A stretch of DNA of 64,000 nucleotides, from positions 5,923,388 through 5,987,387 of the forward strand of contig NC_079901.1 in the NCBI RefSeq assembly GCF_024868665.1, in the 5' to 3' direction. Made by a program: the position numbers and the translations under genes. The DNA is from Triplophysa rosa. Taxonomy: Eukaryota > Chordata > Actinopteri > Cypriniformes > Nemacheilidae. Of the stretch, positions 13,640 through 25,640 are shown piece by piece (position 1 is the first letter of the stretch; every line of letters begins with the position of its first letter). The notes under the pieces are model-generated. The model saw only the letters and a list, made by a program, of their open reading frames with translations. It had not been told where the DNA came from and ran no database searches.

Positions 13640-14022
13640 CACAAACAATCATCCTCACATACACTCACTCTCACACACACACACTCATCATCCTCACATA
13701 CACTCACTCTCACACACACACACTCATCATCCTCACATACACTCACTCTCACACACACACACTCATCATCCTCACATACACTCACTCTCACAAACACACA
13801 TCCTCACACACACACTCATCATCATCACATACTCTCACAAACACACACTCTCTCACACACACACACACACACACGCACACACACACACACACACACGCAC
13901 ACACACACACACATCATCATCATCATCACATACACTCACTCTCACAAACACACACTCTCTCTCTCTCACACACACACCCACACACACACACGCACACACA
14001 TCATCATCATCACATACACTCG
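13640..14022. repeat. CA-rich minisatellite, ~39-bp unit
   Basis: The unit begins 'catcctcacatacactcact' followed by 'ctcacacacacacactcat'. It is repeated about four times and then degenerates into (CA)n blocks broken by 'catcatcatcat'. It lies in the intron between pieces b and c of the captured gene fragment. Long His/Thr/Ser frames here are artefacts. Confidence 0.9.
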
Positions 14023-14077
14023 CGACCCAACCATTCCCTGTGCAAATCTCCACCATGCTGATATTTTTATTGCTATT

Positions 14078-14392
14078 AAAGAGAAAGTTCACCTTCAAAA
14101 TGCAACTTTTGTCTTGTACACGCCCTCTTTTCATTTCAAACCTGTATGACTTTCTTCCGCAGAACACAAAAGAAGAAAATGTTGGTAATAGAAAACCGTT
14201 GGTCCCCATTGACTTGCATTGGTTTTGTGTCTATGTAATAGAAGTCAGTGGGGACCAACGGTTTTTGGTAACCAACATTTTTCGAAATATCTTCTTTTGT
14301 GTTTTGCAGAAGAACAAAAATCACACAGGTTTAAATGACAACAGGGTGAGTAAATACAGAATTTTCATTTTGAAGGTGAACTATTCCTTCAA
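14078..14392. mobile_element. Cyprinid-type palindromic MITE
   Basis: Ends 'aagttcaccttcaaaatgca' and 'cattttgaaggtgaactatt' are inverted. The internal palindrome carries 'aaaaccgttggtccccattg' and its reverse complement, and both arms contain the 'agaacacaaaagaag' motif. Confidence 0.88.
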
Positions 14393-16399
14393 CAGAATTA
14401 TGGTACAGTCCTTTATTTATTTTTTACTGATTTTTTTATTCAACAGATGCCTTTTCAAGATAAACCCAGAGAAGGGATCCAAAATCGTAAAGAACACATC
14501 AAGAAATCAAAAGGCAGTTAGTCCAAAGGTTCTTTCACGGTTTAGCAAAATTGCAGACTATGAATGGATGGGGTAAAAATTGTCAAATACTACTCCATTA
14601 TCTTATCTTAAAATTATTGGCTGTCACTGATTGAAACTACATGTTCTTCTGTTGTCTATTTGTTCTTTCATGTCTCATCTGTTGACAAGACAATTTCATG
14701 GTAATAAGTGGTCTAGTTTTTAAGGCAGTTTATGAAATTTAAATTTTTGTATAAGTTGTAATTTTTATATTGTTGCACTTTTATATTGGTGAATTGTTGT
14801 AATGATTAACTAATTGTTCTATTGATATATTGTCACAGTGCATTTATGATCTAATTTTCTGTTGGTCCATTACTGTTTAAAAACAAGTTATTTTTTTTAT
14901 TAAAACCTGAAAAACTCAACTTGAGGCAAATTATTTGAATCGGTGATCTTATTGGTACTTTAATGGTTTCTACATAAATTCCCACAATATGTAAGTGAAT
15001 CTTTCATCTTTAGATATTAAATTTAACATTATAAAAGTCAAGAAGTACAAAAAAATCTTGTGTAAAATTACAGTTAAAAACTGTAAAATTGTGTGTAAAA
15101 ATACAGTTAAAAACTGTAAAACCTTGTGTAAAATTAAAGTTAAAAACTGTATTTATAACTACGGAAAATTACAGTAATTTTATGTAACAGATATTTTCTG
15201 TTAATTTTACGTTTTTTTTCCGGTGCCCCAGCTGCCGGAAACTTTCCGTTTTTTTACGTTTTTTTTTTTTTACAGTGTAGGCTAAAACTAGAGGTAATAT
15301 CCAATCTTTTAAATGAAGAACTTTCTAAGAGTTGAAACCAGAGCACATCTATCTTGGGGGCTCTTTGTGTTTTTTAAACATTACAGCGTTTCACAAGACA
15401 CATTGTCTACAGAAGTTGCACATTTCCCTGCATGTTAAAGCCATTTTTTGGTTTATCTGTACATTTATTTCAATTTTAAGTCTAGATTTTTACATATAAA
15501 AATAATTTTAAATGTAACTAAATTTTACCACTTACGTGTAATTCCCAATCCAGAACACAATCTGTCAGATCTGTCTGGAAAAAAACAAAAAAAGCACTTT
15601 ACACAGAGAAAAATATGGGGGTCCTTAAAAATCTTGCAGAGTGTATTTCTCTTGCTATTATTTTTGATACGTTCAGTCGGTATGTGTATATATAGTAAGT
15701 AAAGTATATTCAACACATGTTTTGAGTGAAAAGCATGCAACATAAGAAAATGCTGACAATTAAATAAAACATGCCCAGTTGAGAAGTTTTAGATCTGTAG
15801 CAAAACATTAAAAACATTTAACCATTTGTTTAACACTTACATTTAAATGCCCCTACAATAATGTAAAACAGAAACACTTACTGTTTGGACTTCTTGGATT
15901 TCCTTGCTAGATCAGATGTACAACACAAAATTTGACTATGCAGATGTTTGGTACTAAAAAGAAACAGTTACTCTAGTCTCACAGCAGTCTATCGCAGTCT
16001 CAGGAGTTAAGCTGTTAAAAAGTGGATGTGGGGGTGTTGAGGCGGTGTCCCCCTCAAAAACTCTTTACCTATTAACATAAACACATCCTTAGCTACAACT
16101 TATTTAACAGAAGCTATATACATTAAAAAACAAAAACATTGTGACACGGTCTGTACTCAACAGGATGTGAAGAAGTTATTAGACTAATTCTGTTTTTTAT
16201 TTTTTAAATAATAAGGTTATCATTCTTGAATTTTGAAAAGAATGCTAATCAATCGTATTTTAACCTAGGGTTAGAACTAAACTAGGGGACTATTCTTATT
16301 TTAGATCTTGAAATATCATCTCAAACTAAACATTTATTAAATAAAACAGTGTAGAACTAAACACAATGGAGATGAAGATATACGTTTTTCCTAATTTCA

Positions 16400-18800
16400 G
16401 GTTTAAAAGTTTAACCCTAAACCAGATTTTGACATGTTTGGTTTTTAACGTGAGGATCAAAAGAATCAGCCAAGAAGATCCTTTATCTGCCTAAATTGCT
16501 AGAATTTCTTCCACCCCCGTGGTTGGTAGGCACACTGATACCTTTCCAGGCAGTAGAAAGTCAGCCAGGACAGAACTCGTAACATTGTTAAGTCCTTGAC
16601 TTAACTCCTAAAGACTGTATTAAACTGACAGTTTAGAGGTGCTAACACATGTGGATTGCCTTCGCACAGGCAGAGAGAACATGTATGGCACGTGCATTAA
16701 TCAAAAGCTAATTGACAACCGTTGTTAAGAATGCGGACCAGTAATATACTTGCTCTACATGCCTAGCAGACACCCCCGACATCTTCCACAGGCAGAAGAA
16801 AATCAGACAGGATGAAAACGCATATTTTTTAAATGAATCTTTGACTTAACCCTCTCACACTAAACCTTTGTCAGAGCACTTTGCCTTGTTTAGTCTAACA
16901 AAAACTCACATTCGGACCGACTCTTCCATGACCAGAAAGAACATGTCGGGGCATTTCCTTTAATTAAAAGGTAGTTTATGGCACATTGATAAGAAGCCAG
17001 ACCCCCAAAGTCTCAAACACTTTCATCATTTGGCAGGTAAAAGTCTTAAACCAAGTCATTCTTAAATGAAAACGTCACACACATAAACATTTCGTTTATC
17101 TCTCTAAATTATAAACGCAACCCCAGCAGACAGGTTTCACGCTGTCTTTGGAGACAGGCACCCCGGCTGGCAGGCTGGAACCACCTTTGCCAAGTGGAGT
17201 GGAGGGGTAGATACTAGGCATTGACAGTGGGGGGCCACAACAGGTCATAAAAAACACAAACCTAAACATTAATAACCAGGTCATAAAAACACACAAACAT
17301 AAACTTTGTTTGGAACACAAACAAAGAAGACATACAAAAAATATCTCAAACACTTTTCATCATTTGTCAGATAAAAGTCAAAACCAACTTGCTCTTAGAA
17401 GAAACGTCACAAGCATAACGATTAAATTTAAAAATCCTTCACAGCACAAGACAGCCAGGGTGAAAGCACCGTCTTGGTTTGGAGCTGGGAGGGGTGTGTG
17501 GGTTGGATAGCTGGAACTTCAATTTCATTTTAACAACTGACTGCATGCATCACGCTTCAACTCAGGCAAGTTCTTTTAACACTTAAAACCTGACTTCGAA
17601 ATATTATTTCATCGAATTTAATTTAATCGCTATTTATCTATTTTATTTTACATCAGTGCTTCTTATTTCTTTAACTCATCTTGTATTGCTTCATTCACAG
17701 ACATTACGGTCAAAAACCAACCATTCTGAAATCAAATCCTTATCTCTTCTACAAACCCTGTGGGGTGTGAAACAACAAGGTCTGGAAATTACAAAAAAAC
17801 AAAAACAATTTCCTGAACAACAACAAAGGGTGTCATAAATGCACACAGGATGCAACTGACTACATGCATCACCCTTCAACACAGGCAAGTTATTTTTAAA
17901 ACTTAACTAAACCTTTGATTACCAAGTCATAAAAACACACAATTACAAACTTTGTTTGGGACATGTTGATAAGAAAGACAGACCCCTAGGTTTCATGTTG
18001 TGTTATGAGACAGACACCCGCTGTCAGTCCGGCAGGATGGGTCCAACATTTTGCCAGGTGGTGTGGGGTTAGATAGGCAGGACATGACCCCAGGAAGGAG
18101 AGCACGACTTTTATAAACGTTTTAACTTGATCTTTCAAGAAACATCACATGCATTAACATTTAATTTATCTCTCTGATCTCTGATATACATCCACATCAA
18201 ACTGTTTTCACACCATGTAAAACGACATGACTGCAAAACATCGTCTTGGTTTGGGGTGGGAGGTGTCTGTGTGTGTGTAGGAATGGGGGAACAAAGAATC
18301 CCCCAACATTAGCTGGTACTTTCATTTTTACACCTGACTGCATGCATCACCCTACAACACAGGCAAGTTCTTTTTCAAACTTAAAAGCTGGATCTGTCTA
18401 TTTTATCATACTTCATTGAATCACTATTTATCTATTTTATTTAACAGTGCTAATTATTTATTTAACTCCTCTTGTATTGCATCATTCACAGGAGGTCAAA
18501 AACCAAGCATTCTGAAAACCAACTCAGACACATTCTTTTTAAACTTACAACCTGAATCTTTTATCTTATTTCATTTAATCACTATTTAGCTATTTTATTT
18601 AACATCAGTGCTTCTTATTTTCTTTAACGCATCTTTTGTTGCTTTCATTCACAGGAGGTCAAAGACCAAGCATTCTCAAACCAAATCCTTATCTCTACAG
18701 CAAAGAAGGGGGGGTGTGAAACAACAAGGCCTGGACATTATAACCTGTTTTCCTGAACAAACAACAAAGGGTTCATAAATGTACACAGGATGTACGGTCA
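16400..18800. repeat. Degenerate direct-repeat region
   Basis: Several blocks recur in the same orientation with drift. 'gcatgcatcac' with 'aacacaggcaagtt' appears near 17544, 17862 and 18340. 'cttattt' with 'cattcacagg' and 'aggtcaaa' appears near 17660, 18440 and 18610. 'gaaacgtcaca' with 'ataaac' appears near 17070, 17400 and 18140. 'gtgtgaaacaacaagg' appears near 17765 and 18715. I see no coding region. Confidence 0.6.
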
Positions 18801-18985
18801 AAGGTCATAATCATAAACCCGGCAGGGGATAATAAATTATGGTAATAAATCACGTTTTTGACATTCGGTGTATCATAATTACTACTGAGCTATCAAGCAA
18901 TGTTATGCATTCTGACTTCTTTACACTGTTAAACTTGCTGGCTTCTCATGCTTCAACATGGTTCAACACTTGTTAAAAACGAGTT

Positions 18986-19969
18986 TGAACGTATGACATA
19001 GTATTTCTGTACTATACACTCCCCCAGCACTCCAAATTGTTTCGGAAAGTTTTTTCTAATTCTGGATCCCTGTGTTGTCAAAGGAATCCTATTCCTTTTA
19101 TTGGCCTAAAGCACGGCAAGGTGAAGAGCCCGCCCACGAGCCAACCGACCAGCGAGTTACCATCAAGGTTATCTGCGCTGCATCAAGATGGGCTGAGCAG
19201 CGCTGCAGCTCATTATTCTTGCGATAGTTAAGTTTGTTTACGGCATTTCAGTGATGGATGTTATATAAACGGTGGATATAACGCAGGATTTGGAGATGGT
19301 TTGAAACTGATAGATGGTGCGGTCCCAGTGCTAAAAGATGCCGGACATGAACTGCACGTGGTAAGTCAAACTAAGTCATGCGTCTCTGTTTTGTTGGCAA
19401 TCGGCCCGTACGTGCATAATGTACACAACACGAAGGAATGATGTGACGATGTGTTGCTTGCTCGTGCTGTAGTTCCGTCCCACTCTCCCCACTAGTCCCA
19501 CCTCTAGCTGCTCGTGTTTTTCCAGAAATAATCGTACAGCTGTATCTCTCTTTAACAAATTTGATCAAACTAAATACTCCTTGAAGATACGACGTATGCA
19601 ATACTACTGTATAGGCACTCAAGATTAATATGAGATTGGCAGAAACTGCCTGTGATACGCGACCTTAAATGATTTGGTCATTTTTCATCAATTCTGGTAT
19701 AGCTATTTTGGTGATTTTTGATGTTTTATATTTAAAACTTTTTTTTCCTCAATTATGGTATAAATATTTTGGTGAGCCTGAGTTCGCCTTATTTTCCTGT
19801 TTTAGCTGTCCATCTGTATCAAGGTTTGATGTTCAGAGCTGTTTTTAGAGTAATACCTTGAACGTATGACATAGTATTTCTGTACTATACACTCCCCCAG
19901 CACTCCAAATTGTTTCGGAAAGTTTTTTCTAATTCTGGATCCCTGTGTTGTCAAAGGAATCCTATTCCT
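18986..19969. repeat. 112-bp direct repeats flanking ~760 bp
   Basis: The sequence from 'tgaacgtatgacatagtatt' to 'aaaggaatcctattcct' occurs at 18986-19097 and again at 19858-19969 with essentially no differences visible. The 760 bp between includes a GC-richer block (19100-19365) ending in a donor-like 'cacgtg|gtaagtc'. Confidence 0.8.
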
Positions 19970-20135
19970 ACAGTGAGTCATCTACAAAATCCCATGTAAC
20001 ATCAATTTATATTCAGCTGTCAATCCAAATACATTGCATTGTAAACCAATACCAAATGAATAACTGACACGCAGACTCAGCAAGAACTATAAATTGTGTC
20101 TCTCACACTTTCATTTACTTTCTTGTCTTTTCAGC

Positions 20136-20232
20136 ATGACAACATGCTCAACACAAGAGAGCCGATGCAAACAGCAACAAATGTGCTCTATCACAGCTTA
20201 GATGACTGTCAATGATGAAAGAGAGGAAGATG
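20136..20232 (+). other. Possible exon of a noncoding transcript
   Basis: A good acceptor ('tttcttgtcttttcag') precedes this stretch, and a good donor ('gtaagt') ends the GC-richer block at 19362, so the two could form a two-exon transcript. Joined, they give only a very short frame, and I recognise no protein. A hAT element inserted immediately after (20241). Confidence 0.25.
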
Positions 20233-20240
20233 AATCTTAG

Positions 20241-21313
20241 TAGTGTTGTCAAAAGTACCGGTACTTCCGGTCCAAGTCGGTACCTAAAAATAAAAAAGTT
20301 GTCGGTACCTCATTTTCATAAGACCCGGTACCACCGACGTACCGGGTCAACCGGGTACTGATGCTCTGTCTGACAGGTTGTCAGTCGGAATCTTTTCATA
20401 GACGCAACAAGACGTGATGAGCGGATAAGCGCGGCTCCGATCCACAAGAGATGCGCACAGAAATACTTCAGATTAAAGTCATATCACGAAGAAACGAACA
20501 GAGTTTTGTTGTGAAAGGAGGAAACATCTGTATTTAAGTTAACAAGTTCAAGCGGTAAGTTTCAAATTCTGTTCGCGTTTGCATTATGAATGTTGTATCA
20601 TATGTTAAATTAAAGGTTACGTTAAAATAAACGTCCCTGTTTGCGTGTTAATTTGTTAGCGCCAATGCTAATCCAGTCAAGTGTCTTTAGTAACCATTTA
20701 ATGCTTTTATAACTGTAATGGGGTCAAATAAATGGGAGGACAGGATGGGGTTTACAGTACCTATTTTATATAGGCCTATCTGCAATCTATGTGCTAGAAA
20801 ACTAGCATACTAACTGTATGACTAACAATGTGTATGTCTTGGATAGATAACTCTATTAGGTTTAAAAAGCCACATTTAAACTAAAGAAAAATATATCTGT
20901 TGCATTTATTATTTTAATATACAGTTACCTTAATGCAAGTAATCTTGTGTAAATGCAGTATAAAAACTGATGTTTGATTTAATATTGCATTATGCATGTT
21001 TGTTCAGTCAGTTGACTTACTGAAGTTTATTCTATTTGTCTTATACAGCAGCAGACTGAGGAGGATGTTCATCAGCATGAAAGACCCCAGTGAGCACACA
21101 ACCGTTTCGGGAACAATTAACTTGTATACTTCATGTATACAAAATGGCATTGCTTTCTATACATTTATATTAATAATGAGCTTTATTAATAAAATTGTGT
21201 TTCAATTAGCATGTACTGGTGTTTTACTTTGGTACCGAAATTGGTACCGAGAACCGTGGAATTTTACTGGTATTGGTACCGACTACTGAAATTTTGGTAC
21301 CGTGACAACACTA
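20241..21313. mobile_element. Non-autonomous hAT element with 8-bp target duplication
   Basis: The ends are inverted 'tagtgttgtcaaaagtaccg' and 'ggtaccgtgacaacacta', with many GGTACC-type sub-terminal repeats. The direct duplication 'aatcttag' flanks it at 20233-20240 and 21314-21321. A leader-like block with a donor ('caagcg|gtaagt', about 20555) survives, but no transposase frame does. Confidence 0.93.
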
Positions 21314-23404
21314 AATCTTAGTGCATATTTTTGTAATTCATAATAATAGCATACCCCACACTTAGTGTTATTACTGTTGTGCAAAAACAATCATGTAAGA
21401 AAACCATTGTGGGATTTTTTTTGTACCTTTATGGTTCCACATAGAACACCTTGAGAACTTTGTTTCAGCATCCTAGTATCACAATGTTTCTCACAAGCAA
21501 GAACCACTCATAACAACATAAGTGTAAAATTCTATTTTTATTTATATCGCTTCATATCTTCCCCTTTATTACGTTCAAGCACAAACATCCAAATGAGCCA
21601 TTTTGGCCACACTATCATTTAACATAATTACAGTTTCCCTATTTATAGTAACTCTCACATCCGATGAATATGCAGGTGCTGGTCATATAATTAGAATATC
21701 ATTAAAAAGTTGATTTATTTCACTAATTCCATTCAAAAAGTGAAACTTGTATATTATATTCATTCATTACACACAGACTGATATATTTCAAATGCTTATT
21801 TCTTTTAATTTGATGATTATAACTGACAACTAATGAAAATCCCAAATTCAGTATCTCAGAAAATTTGAATATTACTTAAGACCAATACAAAGAAAGGATT
21901 TTTAGAAATCTTGGCCAACTGAAAAGTATGAACATGAAAAGTATCAGCATGTACAGCACTCAATACTTAGTTGGGGCTCCTTTTGCCTGAATTACTGCAG
22001 CAATGCGGCCTGGCATGGAGTCAATCAGTCTGTGGCACTGCTCAGGTGTTATGAGAGCCCAGGTTGCTCTGATAGTGGCTTTCAGCTCTTCTGCATTGTT
22101 GAAATATGCATATATAAAATAAATACTATTTTACAGAAAATGGGGGATAATAACATGTGTCTTTGTAAACCCCCCGACCACACTGAAATTTTTTGTATGT
22201 TCATTTTATTAAATTAACAATTTGTTGAATGGGTCCTGCAGTTTGGCGCATTAAAAGAAACCGTATGGGACATTGACATCTAGTGGTTGAGCTTGGTATC
22301 GCAGTCTAAATTCAAAATATTGGAGAGACAAGTTAGCCAAGTTCTTCTTGGTTTCTTTGCTTGTTATCAGAAATAATCTACAGGCATTCTATTGTTTGTG
22401 AATGTGTACCGGAAGTTAGTTGGGGATCAAAAAAGTGTGCATGCGCAGTAACGTTTGTTTATGTTGTTAAGATGAAACTGTCTATTATCATTTTGATCTC
22501 CATGAACATCCTTCAAAATGTCAACTTCAATATCATACAGTTTTGAAGCAATGTAAGGACAGGTAAAAAACCACAATTTGTGATATTCTGGAACCAGGAA
22601 TTATGTTTACCAGATTGTTCTTTAATTTACACCAATTTTAACCACTGATTGAGTGTACAAAACAACAAAAATTTGTCTCAAAACAACAGCAGCAACATTA
22701 CACAAATAAAAAAGGTTACTTGAACAGTTTTGTTAGTTTAAAAGAAATAGTTTTTACACTTGTATGGCTGGTATTTTGTGGATGATACATGTTGCTGCAT
22801 GTTTGTAATTACTTTCCAAGCATTGTGGAGAATGTTACAGCAACAGAAATGCACATATGGGATTGATAAAGACTTTATAAACAGATGCAACACCTGCCAA
22901 CAAGCACACACAAACGTACATAAAAATCTGCACAAACACAAAAGAATATTCACATTCCATCATGCACGAATGCATGCTTGTGCATAGACACTCTTTCATA
23001 GGGGTTTTACTAGAGATGCTCTGATCAGGATTTTTGGTAAAACGATTTCTTGTCATCATGATTGGTTGATACAGATGCTTACGTTAAATATGTGAATGTT
23101 TATATTAGGCCAATATCTCCAGACAATCGATCAGAGCATCTAAACATATACTGTATATCAGTCACTTTTATGAGGAGCTCATGTTTATACGGGCTGCAAA
23201 TGACTCAAAATGTCACTATCACTAGTGATGTGTCACCTACTAAAACAAATCTTCTGTTACAACCCCAAATGTATGGCCACTCTTAAAAATCCTCCAATAA
23301 GTTTACATCACAAGAATAAGATAAATAAAAGTAATAAAACAATATAAAAAATAATACAAGTTTGAATAAAAAATGCAGAAAAAGTAAGTTTAATTTAGTT
23401 TTTA

Positions 23405-23550
23405 GCCTTTCTGTAGCCGAGTGGTAGCAATGCCAAGGTCATGGGTTTGATCCCAGGGATTGCACATACTCAGAAAAAATATATAGTATAATGCAATGTA
23501 AGTTGCTTTGGACAAAAGCGTCTGCCAAATGCATAAATGTAATGTCAATT
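23405..23550 (+). mobile_element. tRNA-derived SINE (V-SINE-like)
   Basis: An A-box-like 'tagccgagtggt' and a B-box-like 'ggtttgatccc' are spaced as in a tRNA. They are followed by 'ttgctttggacaaaagcgtc' and 'tgccaaatgcataaatgta', the widely shared core/tail of fish SINEs. Confidence 0.85.
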
Positions 23551-24434
23551 AAATTTTTGGTACGGACCCCTTTGCTTTAATGACAGTACTGTACTGTGTA
23601 TGTGGCAGACATGGACTGGACATTTCTGCACAACCGGAGGATCAATGTTATCAGCATGAGAATGCTACAAAGAGCATCTTGAATCCTCTAATTAAATCAA
23701 GCACACCTGATCTTTGTTAAAAACGAATTATCACAACACATATGAGTCATATACATGATTTAGACAAACTGCTATTATTTTTCTGTGGAACTGACTATAG
23801 CCCCTGTTTAGATTCTTTACAGACATAAATTCCTCAGTCAAGAAGAATATCCATATGCTTTTCCAGTTCTGCAAGGATAGTTCAATGTTTCGTTTTGTCA
23901 TCCTTTATCATAATGTGATAATGAATTATCCCATGTGAATAGGTTGCAGCACAGCCAGGCTATCACTCAGATTATTATTTTTCTGTCAGTTACTGTAGCT
24001 ATTGAATAACAGCCATTAGCGCCTCCTAGTGGTCAATTCTCTGGATTTTAAAAAAATAATACCAAAAAAGAGATAAAAGATAATTAAGAGAGGTCAAAAA
24101 GAACAACCATATCTATTTATATTAAAATATCTCTGACTGACCAGTTATGTTAATACATTTTCAAATATTTATTTACACTGATCTAACAAACGCCAACAAA
24201 GCGCCTTTACGCCGCAATGATACAGAGCGTCACGTGACGCGAATAAAATCGAAAGTAAAACTTGAGATGCCTGGACACACAAGACAAATCAATACAAAAC
24301 AAGTCTGCGGTAAAAATAACATACGGTAAGTTACCAAATTTTAGAGAAACCTTTTGAAAATGATCGACTTCAGTTATTGTAAAGACTAGAGCACGTGATG
24401 AAGTGCTTAAGCACATATATATTTTTTAAATGTA

Positions 24435-24560
24435 AAAGTGACCTAACGTTATTTGTCAGTTATGGTGAGGTGACCCATACCCGAAATGTGACCTCTGCAT
24501 TTAACCCATCCAGAGAGTAGTGAATACACGTACACCCGGAGCAGTATATTATTATGTGTG
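24435..24560. mobile_element. Fragment of the SINE family seen at 49750-50030
   Basis: It carries 'gtgacccatacccgaaatgt', 'gacctctgcatttaacccat' and 'acacccggagcagt', matching the non-tRNA half of the minus-strand SINE at 49750-50030. The tRNA-like half is missing. Confidence 0.7.
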
Positions 24561-24689
24561 TGGATTGTAAAAACCATATCGCTAGAGTTTGTTTGTTGTT
24601 GTTATGTTTCTAACGGCAACGTTTAAACTGAAAGGGGCTAACAACAAAGTGAAAGTACGTTCACATTTGCAACAATTACGTTATAACAT

Positions 24690-25038
24690 TCTTCATTTTT
24701 TGAGTAAACTTTTGTCAGTATTTATAATTCATTCTGCTGACCAACTTTATGGAGATGCAGATTTCATTTTCCAACAGGACTTGGCACCTGCACACAGTGC
24801 CAAAGCTACCAGTAACTGGTTTAAGGACCATGGTATCCCTGTTCTTAATTGGCCAGCAAACTCGCCTGACCTTAACCCCATAAAAAATCTATGGGGTATT
24901 GTGAAGAGGAAGATGCGATATGCCAGACCCAACAATGCAGAAGAGCTGAAGGCCACTATCAGAGCAACCTGGGCTCTCATAACACCCGAGCAGTGCCACA
25001 GACTGATCGACTCCATGCACGCCGCATTGCTGCAGTAA
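24690..25038 (+). pseudogene. Tc1-type transposase, C-terminal remnant
   Basis: The frame encodes DADFIFQQDLAPAHSAKAT, carrying the second catalytic Asp, then WPANSPDLNPIKNLWG and a normal C-terminus ending at DSMHAALLQ. In active Tc1 proteins the third catalytic residue is the Glu of the LNPIENLW motif. Here it is Lys, and the N-terminal half is absent, so the product cannot be an active transposase. Confidence 0.88.
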
Positions 25039-25555
25039 TTCAGGCAAAAGGAGCCCCAACTAAGTATTGAGTGCTGTACATGCTGATACTTTTCATGTTC
25101 ATACTTTTCAGTTGGCCAAGATTTCTAAAAATCCTTTCTTTGTATTGGTCTTAAGTAATATTCTAATTTTCTGAGATACTGAATTTGGGATTTTCATTAG
25201 TTGTCAGTTATAATCATCAAATTAAAAGAAATAAACATTTGAAATATATCAGTCTGTGTGTAATGAATGAATATAATATACAAGTTTCACTTTTTGAATG
25301 GAATTAGTGAAATAAATCAACTTTTTGATGATATTCTAATTATATGACCAGCACCTGTATATAATATAATTTATTTTGGACAAGCCAATAAACTGTTTTA
25401 ATTATTTTGGTGTTATTGGGACACCAACAATGAACTTCACACTAAACTGAAAAAGGCAGTAGGTGCTAATTTGTTATTTTACAGCACAAAAACCTGCAAA
25501 AATAATTAAAACACACTGCAAAAAATGATTGACAAAATACAAAAATACAGCAGCT

Positions 25556-25640
25556 TAACTAATTATTATTATTATTATTAATACTATTATTGTTGCTATA
25601 ATTACACTTACTGTACCACGCACACACACACACACACACT
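25556..25640. repeat. (ATT)n and (CA)n microsatellites
   Basis: A short 'attattattattatt' run at about 25562-25580 is followed by 'cacacacacacacacaca' at about 25620-25638. Confidence 0.9.

Larger units (their letters stand above)
13177..14576 (+). pseudogene. Spliced gene fragment, C-terminal part of a multicopy fish protein family
   Basis: Three exon-like pieces lie in order. Piece a (about 13177-13313) encodes VLKYFREKEDQMFRKVD and LPSTPCIIVC. Piece b (13422-13590) encodes SPLTAEYFMLSVDQVIV and KLMFVSYYCLNISYP and ends at a clean donor 'gtgcagag|gtaaga'. Piece c follows 'tttattcaacag', runs from about 14447 to 14576, and encodes CLFKINPEKGSKIVK then a stop after DYEWMG. Pieces b and c join in phase (arginine codon AG|A). 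From memory this resembles a family of uncharacterised, repeated fish proteins with a YYCFNI..YP..LGATLEFLQRCFF motif. The a-b junction does not join cleanly in frame, so this copy may be broken. I do not know its function. Confidence 0.5.
10480..15278 (+). mobile_element. 4.8-kb DNA element with ACACTGTAAAAA termini carrying gene-like exons
   Basis: The left end 'acactgtaaaaaaaccgtaa' and the right end (inverted 'tttttttacagtgt', finishing about 15278) bound the segment. AT-rich sub-terminal repeats such as 'acagttaaaaactgtaaaa' lie just inside. It carries a GC-richer leader ending in a donor ('gaagcag|gtaaga', about 11455), three exon-like stretches on the plus strand (13177-14576), a CA-rich minisatellite and two cyprinid MITEs. 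I see no transposase, so it may be a non-autonomous element that captured a host gene. I cannot assign the transposon superfamily. Confidence 0.55.
21673..25357. mobile_element. Two inverted Tc1 3' ends flanking ~2.8 kb
   Basis: Arm 1 (21673-22101) and arm 2 (24930-25357) are inverted copies of the same Tc1-family 3' end. Each opens at the outer edge with 'caggtgctggtcatataatt' and runs inward into the transposase 3' coding region, and arm 1 stops abruptly at 'cattgttg'. The right end is followed by TA, but the left is preceded by TG. Between the arms lie a SINE, a SINE fragment and unplaced DNA. The structure could be two truncated elements or one rearranged unit. Confidence 0.8.

Noticed and set aside
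13581..14576. 331-residue frame rich in His, Thr and Ser
   Set aside because: It is a CA-rich minisatellite and a palindromic MITE read through by chance. Only its last ~43 codons are a plausible exon, and they join upstream exon b by splicing.
23405..23470. tRNA gene on the plus strand
   Set aside because: It is the head of a SINE: the conserved SINE core and tail follow, and the cloverleaf is incomplete.
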